Source: PFJX01 sp037442845 (lineage in GTDB: Bacteria > Pseudomonadota > Gammaproteobacteria > Burkholderiales > Thiobacillaceae). From it: a stretch of 26,234 nucleotides of DNA. Below the pieces are notes generated by a model. The model had not been told where the DNA came from and searched no databases. It saw nothing but the letters and a program-made list of their open reading frames with translations. Location of the stretch: NCBI GenBank assembly GCA_037442845.1, contig JBBIPL010000022.1, positions 1-26,234 of the forward strand. Reading direction: 5' to 3'. Below are positions 18,482 through 26,160 of this stretch, in pieces (position 1 is the stretch's first letter; each line of letters begins with the position of its first letter). The translations under genes were made by a program, and so were the position numbers.

Positions 18482-19270
18482 ATGAAAGCGCATCGCAGGC
18501 GGTTCGGCCGCATTCTTCTGGGCATGGGCGCCTTGTTCCTGGCGTCGCCCGCCAGCCTCGTCCGGGCCTCCGCCGAGGAGGAGGATGGCGAGAACCGTCT
18601 GGCGCGCGAGGCGCTGGCCCGCGCCGACCGCATCCGCTTCCCCGAGGAGGGTTTCCAGGTCGACATCACCATCACCACCACTACCCCGGACAACGACCCG
18701 GAGGTGCGCGCCTACCGCGTCCTGTCCAAGGGCAACAACCGGACCCTGGTGCAGACCACGGCGCCGGCGGTGGACCGCAACCAGATCCTGCTCATGCGCG
18801 ACCGCGATCTCTGGGCCTTCCTGCCCAACCTTTCCCAGCCCATCCGCCTCCCCCTCTCCCAGCGCCTCACCGGACAGGTGGCCAACGGCGACCTGGCGCG
18901 CGCCAATTTCGTCGGCGATTACAGCCCGCGCATCCTGCGCACTGAACGCATCGGCGGCGATGCCTTCCACGTGCTCGAACTGACCGCCGTGGACCGGTGG
19001 GTGACCTACCACCGCGTCCTCTACTGGGTCAACGAACGCAACGACCGGCCGCACAAGGCCGAGTTCTACACCCTGTCCGGGCGGCTGCTGAAGACCTGCC
19101 AGTACCAGAACTTCCGGCAACTGGGCGGCGCGGTGCGTCCCACCGTGCTGGTGATCGACGACGCCCTGCGCGCGGGCAACCGCTCCGTCCTGGAGTATGC
19201 CAACATGACCCTGCGCGACCTGCCGGAGCGCGTCTTCAACAAGGATTACCTGAAGAAGCTGAGCCGCTGA
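18482..19270 (+). CDS. LolA-like outer-membrane lipoprotein-sorting protein (periplasmic carrier)
   Basis: The 262-residue product starts with a signal peptide (basic MKAHRRRFGR, hydrophobic 11-27, likely cleavage near Ala31) and is otherwise soluble, so it should be periplasmic. The mature part resembles the LolA-like family PF17131: VQTTAPAVDRNQILLMRDRDLW, then YWVNERNDRPHKAEFYTLSGRLLKTCQYQNF, then RPTVLVIDD and VLEYANMTL, ending FNKDYLKKLSR. LolA-fold proteins carry acyl chains in an open beta-barrel. It is the natural partner of FtsX-fold ABC permeases, though here the cargo is unknown. ATG 18482 is preferred over an ATG five codons upstream because GAGGAG lies seven to eight bases before it. 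It runs opposite to the other transporter genes and converges with permease B, 18 bases between stops. Confidence 0.87.
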   Translation: MKAHRRRFGRILLGMGALFLASPASLVRASAEEEDGENRLAREALARADRIRFPEEGFQVDITITTTTPDNDPEVRAYRVLSKGNNRTLVQTTAPAVDRNQILLMRDRDLWAFLPNLSQPIRLPLSQRLTGQVANGDLARANFVGDYSPRILRTERIGGDAFHVLELTAVDRWVTYHRVLYWVNERNDRPHKAEFYTLSGRLLKTCQYQNFRQLGGAVRPTVLVIDDALRAGNRSVLEYANMTLRDLPERVFNKDYLKKLSR

Positions 19271-19288
19271 ACGGAGAGCGGCATCTCC

Positions 19289-20500
19289 TCAGATGTTGTG
19301 GCGCAGTGCATCCACCACCGGCAAGCGCGCGGCGCGGCGCCCGGGTAACACGGCGGCCAGCGCCGACGCGGCCGCGCCTACGGCCAGCGCGGTCAGCAGC
19401 ACCCACGGCACCACCCTTACGCTGGCGACGTAATCCGCGTTGGAGCCGGGGGGGGGCGGCATGGGAATGCCCACGCTGGAAATGCCAAGGGCCAGGACGA
19501 CGCCGAGCACCACCCCCGCCACGCCGCCGATGCACCCCAGCAGGCTGTATTCGAGCATGACCAGCCGAAATACATTGCCGCGCCTCTGCCCGAGCGCAAG
19601 CATGGTGCCGAACTCGCCGGTGCGCTCGTAGACCGCCATGTTCACCGTGCTGGCGACGCTCAGCACCAGCATCACCAGGATGATGAACTGCAACGCGCCG
19701 AACTGGCGGCGATACAGCGCCACCGTTTTCTCGTAGAAATCGGCCAGCTCGTGCCAGGTTTTCAACTCATAGCCCATGTCGGCGAGCTTCACGCGCAGTT
19801 GCGCCGCCACCTCATCGGTGGCATGGGAATCGTGCAGCATCACCACCATGCTGTGGACCGCGTCCGTGTAGAGCAGCTCGCGCGCGGCGACCTGCGGTAT
19901 ACGCACCGCGCGATCGTCGTATTCCTTGAAAAAAGTGCGGAATACTCCGACCACCTCGAATTCCAGGCTGTTCAGGGCGCCTTCCGGAGTACTGACCACC
20001 AGGTTGAGGGTCTTGCCGGGCCGCAGGTTGAGGGAGGCCGCGACACCCTCGCCGACGATGACGGCATAAGCATCATCCGATTGCAACGGACGTCCAGCCA
20101 CCATGGTCATGACACCGCCGAATTCGGCCTCCTTTTCCTGTTCCACGCCTTCGCCGAGGATCGGCAGATCGGCGCGGCCATTGTTGGCGAGACCGGAAAA
20201 ATTGATGCGCGTCATCGCCCCGCGCACCCCGGCCACGCGGGCAACCTCGGCGGCAACGGCGGGAGCGTCTTCGATCATGTAGCGCGCCGGCTCGCGCTTG
20301 CCATACTCCAAAAACCCTTGGCGATAGATCTGCATATGCCCGAGGCGGGACTGGATGGTCGCCTCGCGCAACTGCGCGAACACGTCCTCGACGAATCCGC
20401 CGCTCAGGATGATCGCCGCGACACCCGAGACGATGGCCGCCAAGGTCAGCGAGGTACGCAAGCGATTGCGAAAAATGTTGCGAAAGGCGAGCTTGAGCAT
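19289..20500 (-). CDS. FtsX/MacB-type ABC transporter permease (second of tandem pair)
   Basis: The 403-residue product has the LolC/LolE/MacB architecture. There is an N-terminal helix (about 16-36), a large periplasmic domain (about 40-265), then three helices (about 268-290, 313-340 and 365-388). ERTGEFGTMLALG between helices 2 and 3 is the cytoplasmic coupling segment typical of FtsX. A GIPMPPPPG sequence at 344-352 sits in the periplasmic loop before the last helix. ATG 20500-20498 gives the usual MLKLAFRNIFRN start; a longer frame would overlap the preceding gene and is rejected. It lies 11 bases after permease A. It probably pairs with permease A and uses the FHA-ABC ATPase encoded on the same strand beyond the LolA-like gene. 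Confidence 0.9.
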   Translation of the reverse strand: MLKLAFRNIFRNRLRTSLTLAAIVSGVAAIILSGGFVEDVFAQLREATIQSRLGHMQIYRQGFLEYGKREPARYMIEDAPAVAAEVARVAGVRGAMTRINFSGLANNGRADLPILGEGVEQEKEAEFGGVMTMVAGRPLQSDDAYAVIVGEGVAASLNLRPGKTLNLVVSTPEGALNSLEFEVVGVFRTFFKEYDDRAVRIPQVAARELLYTDAVHSMVVMLHDSHATDEVAAQLRVKLADMGYELKTWHELADFYEKTVALYRRQFGALQFIILVMLVLSVASTVNMAVYERTGEFGTMLALGQRRGNVFRLVMLEYSLLGCIGGVAGVVLGVVLALGISSVGIPMPPPPGSNADYVASVRVVPWVLLTALAVGAAASALAAVLPGRRAARLPVVDALRHNI

Positions 20501-20511
20501 GGTCCCGTGAA

Positions 20512-21735
20512 TCAGATGTTGTGCCTGAGTGAATCGACGATTTGCAGACGCGACGCTTTCCAGGCCGGATACAGCCCGGCCAGCACGGTGGTGACGCAAG
20601 CGATGGCGAAGGCGTTCAGCAGCAGGCCGGGGGTGACGCGGACCGCGCCGCGATAACCCATTTCCATGCCAGGGGGCGGCGGCATGGGGATACCCACGTA
20701 GGAAATCAACTCGGCCAGGCCATAACCCAGCAGCAGTCCCAACAAGCCGCCTGCAAGCCCGAGCAGCACGCTTTCCATGGCGAACAGTTGCATGATCTTG
20801 CGGCGCTTCAGGCCGACGGCCAGCAGGGTGCCGATTTCCCCGGTGCGTTCCAGCACGTTCATGACCAGCATGTTGGAAATGCTCAATATGATGATGCAGC
20901 CGATGATCAGCCGCAGCACCAGCATTTGCCGGGAAAACAGCTCCACCGTCTTGTTGTAGAAGTCGGCGCGCTCGTACCAGGGCACGAACTCGAGGCCATC
21001 CTTGTCCTGCGGAAACTTGGCGCGGAATTGGGCCAGATACGCGTCGGTCCGTTCGGTGTCGTCCAGCAGCACCAGCCAGGTATGCGAGCCCGCGCTGCGC
21101 AACAGGGCATTCGCCAGGCCGATCGGCAGACGCAGGGCGGAATCGTCGTAGGCCTGGTTGGCGGTCCTGAACACGCCGACCACGCGCGCCTCGACACCGT
21201 TGACCCCGCCTCCCGAGGGTGTGGCGAGCAGCGCCACGAGGTCGCCCGGTCTAACGCCGAGGTTGCGCGCCAGGCCGCGTCCGAGGATGACCTCGGCGGC
21301 GTCGGCGGCGGACAGGTTCTCGCCTTCCATGATGCGAAACGCCTTGCTGAGATCGGCTTCCTTGTCGGGCGCCACTCCATCGGCGAGAAACGACACGGTG
21401 TTCTCGCCATGGCTGATCAATCCGCTGACGTTCAGGCGCGGCGCCACCAGCTTGACACCGGGGGTCGCCTCGATGGCTTCGCGCTGCGGCGAGGACAGCG
21501 GCAGCATGTATTCGAAGGGATCCGCCGCGCCGGCTTTGAAATAGCCCGGACGCACCACCTGCACATGGCCCAGCTGCGACTGGATGACGCCTTCGCGCAT
21601 GGCCCAGAACACCCAATGCACGAAACCCTCGGCCAGCACCATGGAGATCACGCCCATGGCGACAATCAGCAAGGCGATGGAGGCGCGCCGGCGATTGCGG
21701 CCCAGATTACGCGCGGCGAGGAACAGACTGTCCAT
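20512..21735 (-). CDS. FtsX/MacB-type ABC transporter permease (first of tandem pair)
   Basis: The 407-residue product is a paralogue of the following permease, with the same plan: helix about 19-38, a periplasmic MacB-like domain, and three C-terminal helices. LERTGEIGTLLAVG is the coupling segment. GIPMPPPPG lies at 348-356, and the chain ends VDSLRHNI versus VDALRHNI in its partner. The two are diverged along most of their length, so they look like a heterodimer in the LolC/LolE style rather than a recent duplication. The start MDSLFLAARNLGRNRRRASIALL is typical. Divergent from the glycosyltransferase gene across a 98-base gap. The substrate is unknown; LolA-like and barrel neighbours point to outward lipid or lipoprotein traffic. 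Confidence 0.9.
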   Translation of the reverse strand: MDSLFLAARNLGRNRRRASIALLIVAMGVISMVLAEGFVHWVFWAMREGVIQSQLGHVQVVRPGYFKAGAADPFEYMLPLSSPQREAIEATPGVKLVAPRLNVSGLISHGENTVSFLADGVAPDKEADLSKAFRIMEGENLSAADAAEVILGRGLARNLGVRPGDLVALLATPSGGGVNGVEARVVGVFRTANQAYDDSALRLPIGLANALLRSAGSHTWLVLLDDTERTDAYLAQFRAKFPQDKDGLEFVPWYERADFYNKTVELFSRQMLVLRLIIGCIIILSISNMLVMNVLERTGEIGTLLAVGLKRRKIMQLFAMESVLLGLAGGLLGLLLGYGLAELISYVGIPMPPPPGMEMGYRGAVRVTPGLLLNAFAIACVTTVLAGLYPAWKASRLQIVDSLRHNI

Positions 21736-21765
21736 GGACGGCAGTTACTTCTAAACGGAACGAGC

Positions 21766-21794
21766 GGCGCGCGCGAAAGCAAACGTCGCGCGCC
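21766..21794. promoter_or_regulatory. Inverted repeat in the permease/glycosyltransferase divergent gap
   Basis: A perfect 8-base inverted repeat, GGCGCGCG at 21766-21773 and CGCGCGCC at 21787-21794, flanks a 13-base spacer in the 98-base gap between the divergent permease A and glycosyltransferase genes. It could be an operator or a leader hairpin shared by both units. The simple CG alternation lowers its significance in DNA this GC-rich. No clear promoter hexamers were identified. Confidence 0.3.
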
Positions 21795-21833
21795 ACCCAA
21801 GACACACTGATTGCCGTCGATCGGCGAGAATGC

Positions 21834-23087
21834 GTGAACCGCGTGTCAACCCGAAATCCTCCAATGCCCGCGAATGCAGTGTCGAAACGCCCGGTCATTC
21901 TACTCGTCGCCGAAGCGGTCACGCTTGCCCATTTCGCACGCATCGCCACCCTGGCCAGGGCGCTCGATGCCGACAGTCATCGGGTCGTCGTCGCCGGCGA
22001 TCCACGCTATGCGAAGCTGGATCCGGAAATCAGCGGCGGCCTGATTCCGCTCGATACGATTGCGGCCTCGACTTTCGCGCAAGCCCTGGAACAGGGCAAA
22101 CCCCTGTACGACGAAGCGACCCTGACGCGCTACGTCGAGGCCGACCTGGCCTTGATCGCGCAGGTCAAGCCCGACCTGGTCGTCGGCGATTTCCGCCTTT
22201 CCCTGGCGGTCAGCGCGCCCCTGTCGCGCGTACCCTACGCCGCCGTGGTCAACGCCTACTGGAGTCCCTACGCCCGGGTCGACTACCCGATCCCCGATCT
22301 GCCCATCACCCGGCTGCTCGGGGTCGGCCTCGCCCAGAGCCTGTTCGACCTGACGCGACCGCTGGTGTTCGCCGGCCATGCCCGCCCCCTCAACCGGGTG
22401 CGCCGCAAGTTCGGCCTGCCGACCCTGGGCCACGACCTGCGGCACAGCTATACCTGGGGCGACCACACCTTGTACGCCGACCTGCCCGAGGTGGTGCCGA
22501 CCTCCCCGCTGCCGAGCCATCACCGGTATCTGGGACCGGTCATCTGGTCCGCGCGGACCGCGTTGCCAGCCTGGTGGGACGCGCTGCCCGCCGGCCGCCC
22601 CAGTGTCTGCCTGACGCTTGGCAGTTCCGGCAATGCCGGCTTCCTGCCCGAAGCCGTGCAGGCATTGTCGCGCCTGCCCGTCAACCTGCTGGTGGCCACC
22701 CTCGGCCACCCGCTGCCCAAGGCCCTGCCCGGCAATGTCTTCGCCGCCGACTACCTGCCGCTACATGACGCGCTGCGACGCGCGCAACTGCTGATCTGCA
22801 ACGGCGGCAGCCTGTCCACCTACCAGGCCATGGCGCTGGGTGTGCCGGTGGTGGGCGTGTGTGGCAATCTCGACCAGTTGCTCAACATGCGGGCCGTGCA
22901 ACGGCTGGGCTGCGGCATCGCCTTGCGGGCAGGCGGTCTCGCCGCGGGAACACTAGCCGACCGCGCCGCCGAACTGCTGCGGACCTCCGGCCCAGGCTGT
23001 GAAAGAATGGCCGAACTCCTGCGGCGTCATGACAGCTTGACCCACTTTCGCGCCTTCGTTGCCGAGGCCATCGCCGGCCAGGCGTGA
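21834..23087 (+). CDS. GT-B (GT1/UGT-like) glycosyltransferase
   Basis: The 417-residue cytoplasmic or membrane-associated enzyme resembles nucleotide-sugar-dependent glycosyltransferases of the MGT/UGT type, which often glycosylate lipids, carotenoids or polyketides. The N-terminal acceptor domain starts RPVILLVAEAVTLAHFARIATLARALDADSHRVVVAGDPRYA. The C-terminal donor domain contains LLICNGGSLSTYQAMALGVPVVGVCGNLDQLLNMRAVQRLGCG, with Asn323-Gly-Gly-Ser. The usual His of HGG is replaced by Asn, a change that may affect donor phosphate binding. The start is uncertain: GTG 21834, with a weak GGCGAGA upstream, or ATG 21864, ten codons on. The next gene starts 41 bases after its stop. Acceptor and donor sugars cannot be told. 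Confidence 0.85.
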   Translation: MNRVSTRNPPMPANAVSKRPVILLVAEAVTLAHFARIATLARALDADSHRVVVAGDPRYAKLDPEISGGLIPLDTIAASTFAQALEQGKPLYDEATLTRYVEADLALIAQVKPDLVVGDFRLSLAVSAPLSRVPYAAVVNAYWSPYARVDYPIPDLPITRLLGVGLAQSLFDLTRPLVFAGHARPLNRVRRKFGLPTLGHDLRHSYTWGDHTLYADLPEVVPTSPLPSHHRYLGPVIWSARTALPAWWDALPAGRPSVCLTLGSSGNAGFLPEAVQALSRLPVNLLVATLGHPLPKALPGNVFAADYLPLHDALRRAQLLICNGGSLSTYQAMALGVPVVGVCGNLDQLLNMRAVQRLGCGIALRAGGLAAGTLADRAAELLRTSGPGCERMAELLRRHDSLTHFRAFVAEAIAGQA

Positions 23088-23128
23088 CGTCCCCCCCTTG
23101 AACCGAATCTCAGCCCGAGGAGAAGCCC

Positions 23129-23785
23129 ATGCGCCGGATCACAGCCCCACAAATAACGCTTTTCTTCACGTTGCTGGCCGTCATCGTCGTCCTCAGCATC
23201 GCCACCCTGCGCGCCACCCTCTGGCACGCGCCGCTGGCCGACTTTCGCGGCGTCGCGCTGGTACTGGCCTGGGTCATCCTGTTCTACCTCTACGCCTTCG
23301 CCGTCTACCGCCTGTTCCTGCGCGTCATGCCTCTCGAGGAAGGCGAACTGGCGGAGGGCTCGCGCGCGGAGTTTGCCGCCCAGGTCAACATTCTTTTCTA
23401 CCTGCTGCTGTTCAACAGCCTGATCCGCACCCATTTCCTGCCGGTGCCGCTGATGCGCCTGGTCTACCAGGCCCTCGGCACGCGCATGGGCGCCAACACC
23501 TACAGCGCCGGCGTGATCCTCGACCCGCCGCTGACCGAACTGGGCGCCCACTGCATCATCGGCCACGACGCCGTACTGTTCAGCCACGCCATCGAAGGCC
23601 GCCGCTTCGCCCTCGCCCGCATCCGCGTCGGCGACCACGTCACCATCGGCGCCACCGCCGTGATCATGTCCGGGGTGAGCATCGGCGACGGCGCCATCGT
23701 CTCCGCCGGCTCCGTGGTGCTCAAGGACACGCAGATCGGCCCCGGCGAAATCTGGGGCGGCGTGCCTGCGAAACGGCTGAAATAG
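23129..23785 (+). CDS. Membrane-anchored left-handed beta-helix (hexapeptide) acyltransferase
   Basis: The 218-residue product has two N-terminal membrane helices (about 9-30 and 41-65), possibly a third hydrophobic stretch near 85-100. A hexapeptide-repeat domain follows (about 115-215) with turns such as IRVGDHVTIGATAVIMSGVSIGDGAIVSAGSVV and the closing GEIWGGVPAKRLK typical of LbH acyltransferases. Such enzymes move acetyl or other acyl groups from CoA or ACP to sugars. The catalytic His is not certain; His at the GAHCIIGHDA and LFSHAI segments are candidates. GAGGAGAAG sits a few bases before the ATG. Its place after the glycosyltransferase suggests that it acylates the same product (inference). 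Confidence 0.85.
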   Translation: MRRITAPQITLFFTLLAVIVVLSIATLRATLWHAPLADFRGVALVLAWVILFYLYAFAVYRLFLRVMPLEEGELAEGSRAEFAAQVNILFYLLLFNSLIRTHFLPVPLMRLVYQALGTRMGANTYSAGVILDPPLTELGAHCIIGHDAVLFSHAIEGRRFALARIRVGDHVTIGATAVIMSGVSIGDGAIVSAGSVVLKDTQIGPGEIWGGVPAKRLK

Positions 23786-23856
23786 GCCGGAACTTCACTG
23801 ACCGGAAACACCCCCGCAGCGATCCTGGCAAACCTCGGCATGGAAAGGCCCATGGC

Positions 23857-24411
23857 ATGAAATGGCTCGTCCTGGCCTATACCTTGACGGTGGCGATCCT
23901 CATCTCGGCCTTGTTGGCGCAGAGCGAGCCGTGGCTGGCGCGCACCGCCTTCCTGGTTGCGCTCGCGGCCCTGCTGGCCGTGCTGGGGCGCGGCGTATGG
24001 CTGATCCGAACGTTGGCGCGAGGCGAGGCGGGCCCGCTGGCGGGGTTCGGACTCACGCATATCCTTGCCCACGCGATCCCCATGGCCTACCTGGTCTCCG
24101 CGCACGCCGGGGGGGTGGACACGGCGCTGAACCTGGCTTACCTGGCGCCGCTGCTGTTGTTCTTTTACAGCGGACGCCGTCTCTGGCGCATGCTCCACGC
24201 CCGCTTCGGCGCCCCCCTGTATCGCTTCTTCGCCTTCGGCAACACCGGCCTGCTGAATGGATTGATCCTGCTCAGCGCGCTCGGCCTGCTGTGGCCGCAA
24301 ACCTTCGCGCCGGAAGTCTTCGCCACCGTGTTGCGCGCCTACTTCGCGGCGCATTTCCTGCTTACCGGCGTCGCCGTCCTGCGCATCGACCTGGACCTGC
24401 GCCGCGCCTGA
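23857..24411 (+). CDS. Small polytopic membrane protein of unknown function
   Basis: The 184-residue product is strongly hydrophobic, with about six predicted helices (roughly 4-21, 29-50, 63-82, 88-104, 127-145 and 152-174) separated by short charged loops such as YSGRRLWRMLHARFGAPLYR. No enzyme motif or family is recognised. The ATG at 23857 is chosen because GGAAAGG lies eight bases upstream; the same frame is open for 266 codons further upstream but that part is antisense-like shadow of the acyltransferase gene. It follows the acyltransferase after 71 bases and converges on the sulfotransferase gene, 11 bases between stops. A role in the same glycolipid pathway is possible from position only. 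Confidence 0.75.
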   Translation: MKWLVLAYTLTVAILISALLAQSEPWLARTAFLVALAALLAVLGRGVWLIRTLARGEAGPLAGFGLTHILAHAIPMAYLVSAHAGGVDTALNLAYLAPLLLFFYSGRRLWRMLHARFGAPLYRFFAFGNTGLLNGLILLSALGLLWPQTFAPEVFATVLRAYFAAHFLLTGVAVLRIDLDLRRA

Positions 24412-24422
24412 ACACCGCGCCC

Positions 24423-25733
24423 TCAGCCGGCCGGCAGACCCGGCGGCGCCTTGAACGTATCGATGTATTCCGCGAAGCGCTGCCGGATGGTTTCGGCGCA
24501 CAGGCCGAAATCCTCCGGCTCATAGCGATGCACGCCGTGCTTGTGCATGGGGTTCTCGGCGAGGAAGGCGCGCATCGCGCCTTCCGTGTCTGAGTTCAGC
24601 GGAAACCCGAATTTCGCATAGATCTCGCGCACCACCTCGACCGGATGCTGCATCAAATCGCCAAACCGCACGTCGATGAAGCGCTCCGCGCCATGCCGGG
24701 CGCGATCTTCCTGGCAACGCCGCATGTCGTGGGCCAGCCGCGTCAGCACCTGTTGGCCGAGCGCATCGCGATCGACCCTGCGGTAGTACACCCCGCGATA
24801 GGTCTGGTTCAGGCTGGCCCAGCTGCACACCGCCTTGACCGGATCGCGGTGGATGTGCACGAAGCAGGCGTCCGGATAAACCCGCAGGATCGCGTCCACC
24901 GCCGCGACATGGTCCGGCGACTTCAACAGCCAGCGCTCGCCCGGATATTTCCATTGCAGAGCCTGCAGCACGCGCTTGTGGTGTCGGTAGGTTGGCGCAT
25001 GGTCGGCGCCGTCGAGCCACTCGGCATAGGCGGGCACGTCGAAGCCGCCGGCGAAGGCCTGCGTGGCGAAACCCTGCATGAGAATGGGCGTGCACTCCTC
25101 CGGCCCGTCGGCAAGAAACTCATGTTGGGTGTCGATCTCCGGCATCAGATATTTCTGGATTCTCAGCACCCACTTGGCCTGCCCCCGGCGCGGATCGGTC
25201 GCGAAGGTATAGCGCCCCCTCGGCGGCACCTGGCCGATGAACGACTCCCAGTTGTGCATGCAGCGGTGCGCCCGGTCGCGCGCCAGCAGATTGAACAGCA
25301 GGCTGGTGCCGGAGCGCGGCAGGCCGAGGACGAAGATCGGACGACAGATGGGCTGGTCGAGCACCTCGGGGCGGGTCTTCAGCAGCTCCGTCAGTTTCAG
25401 GCGGTGCGTCAGCATGGCGACGACCATCTGCCGGGCGTAGAAGCGGCCGAAGGCATGCAGTTGCGGGCTGAGGATGAACGAATCGAGAAAAACCCGCAGA
25501 CCCTCGATGAACGACATCTCGCCGAAATCCTCCAGCCCTGCGCGCCGGGTGGCCGCGCCCATCACCGCTTCGGGCGCGAAGTCTCGCGGCCTGGCCTCGC
25601 CGCTGGCGAGACGATTCCACAGCCTGACCAGACGCGGCTGAAAGCAGGCCACCTCATTGGCCGAAGCGGTGGCTGCGGCGGGTAGTGCGCCTTGCGTGTA
25701 CGACATGGCCCGTCTGGCTCCCCTCTCAAGCAT
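24423..25733 (-). CDS. PAPS-dependent sulfotransferase family protein
   Basis: The 436-residue product matches the large sulfotransferase family PF13469. The 5'-phosphosulfate loop is FVLGLPRSGTSLL (GLPRSGTS at 137-144), a WLLKSPDH segment lies at about 268-275, and the 3'-phosphate segment CFVHIHRDPVKAVCSW includes HRDP at 295-298. It should transfer sulfate from PAPS to a hydroxyl or amino group of a small molecule, lipid or glycan. An N-terminal region of about 130 residues precedes the catalytic fold. The start is ambiguous among TTG 25739, ATG 25733 and ATG 25706. ATG 25733 is preferred because GAGG lies six bases upstream. It converges with the membrane protein gene, and sulfation of the product made by the neighbouring enzymes is an inference. 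Confidence 0.87.
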   Translation of the reverse strand: MLERGARRAMSYTQGALPAAATASANEVACFQPRLVRLWNRLASGEARPRDFAPEAVMGAATRRAGLEDFGEMSFIEGLRVFLDSFILSPQLHAFGRFYARQMVVAMLTHRLKLTELLKTRPEVLDQPICRPIFVLGLPRSGTSLLFNLLARDRAHRCMHNWESFIGQVPPRGRYTFATDPRRGQAKWVLRIQKYLMPEIDTQHEFLADGPEECTPILMQGFATQAFAGGFDVPAYAEWLDGADHAPTYRHHKRVLQALQWKYPGERWLLKSPDHVAAVDAILRVYPDACFVHIHRDPVKAVCSWASLNQTYRGVYYRRVDRDALGQQVLTRLAHDMRRCQEDRARHGAERFIDVRFGDLMQHPVEVVREIYAKFGFPLNSDTEGAMRAFLAENPMHKHGVHRYEPEDFGLCAETIRQRFAEYIDTFKAPPGLPAG

Positions 25734-25930
25734 GGACAACCTCTATCCGCCTCGCGGTGAATGCCGCATCGATCCCGCGACACCGCCCGTCCGGGCGGAA
25801 TCACGCGCAAATGTACCATGTTCGCCCGGGGGTCGTCGCGAGCGAGGACGCGGAGCCGGTCGCGCAATCCGCCGGCGAGGGCCGCAAGCATGACCACGGG
25901 ATTGCCTGAGGATACCGGCAAGGGCGCCGC

Positions 25931-25948
25931 TGTCGGGGATTTTTACAC
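25931..25948 (+). promoter_or_regulatory. Putative PrsR-binding box 1
   Basis: TGTCGGGGATTTTTACAC differs from box 2, 140 bases downstream, at one of 18 positions, while flanking DNA is unrelated. The ends (TGT and ACA) are inverted repeats around an 11-base core, as expected for a dimeric Fis-type helix-turn-helix protein. It lies 230 bases before a sigma-54 promoter. Assignment to PrsR is inference from the prsKRT genes in the same window. Confidence 0.65.
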
Positions 25949-26034
25949 GCGCCCCGGCTCGGTCATCCTCTAATTTTCAACGGTTTGCGCTCGCATCCTG
26001 ACAAAAAGTTGGAGAACGCGTGACGGCATGAGCG

Positions 26035-26057
26035 CGGAAGCCGTGGTGCGGCTTCCG
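26035..26057. repeat. Perfect 9-bp hairpin between the two boxes
   Basis: CGGAAGCCG at 26035-26043 and CGGCTTCCG at 26049-26057 form a perfect stem with a TGGTG loop. Neither side is followed at once by a T-tract, so it is not a standard intrinsic terminator. It could be a binding site, a DNA-bending or cruciform element, or the remnant of a terminator. Confidence 0.6.
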
Positions 26058-26070
26058 ACGCCCGCAGGAG

Positions 26071-26088
26071 TGTCGGGAATTTTTACAC
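26071..26088 (+). promoter_or_regulatory. Putative PrsR-binding box 2
   Basis: TGTCGGGAATTTTTACAC, with one more base on the left giving GTGT and ACAC as inverted arms, matches box 1 at 17 of 18 positions. It ends 72 bases before the -24 element, within the range used by sigma-54 activators. It is taken as the promoter-proximal activator site. Confidence 0.7.
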
Positions 26089-26160
26089 TGGCGCGGCCGT
26101 TTCCCTGCGCACGCCCGGAAAGTTCTCGTAGGTGATTGATTTATATAGGACATGAAAAGT

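Noticed and set aside
20501..20599. Longer start for permease B
   Set aside because: The added residues are read from the end of permease A in another frame; ATG 20500 gives the usual permease start.
23059..23856. Front part of a 450-codon plus-strand frame ending at 24411
   Set aside because: This section overlaps the acyltransferase in another frame and is Arg/Pro/His-rich; only the last 184 residues, with their own ribosome binding site, look real.
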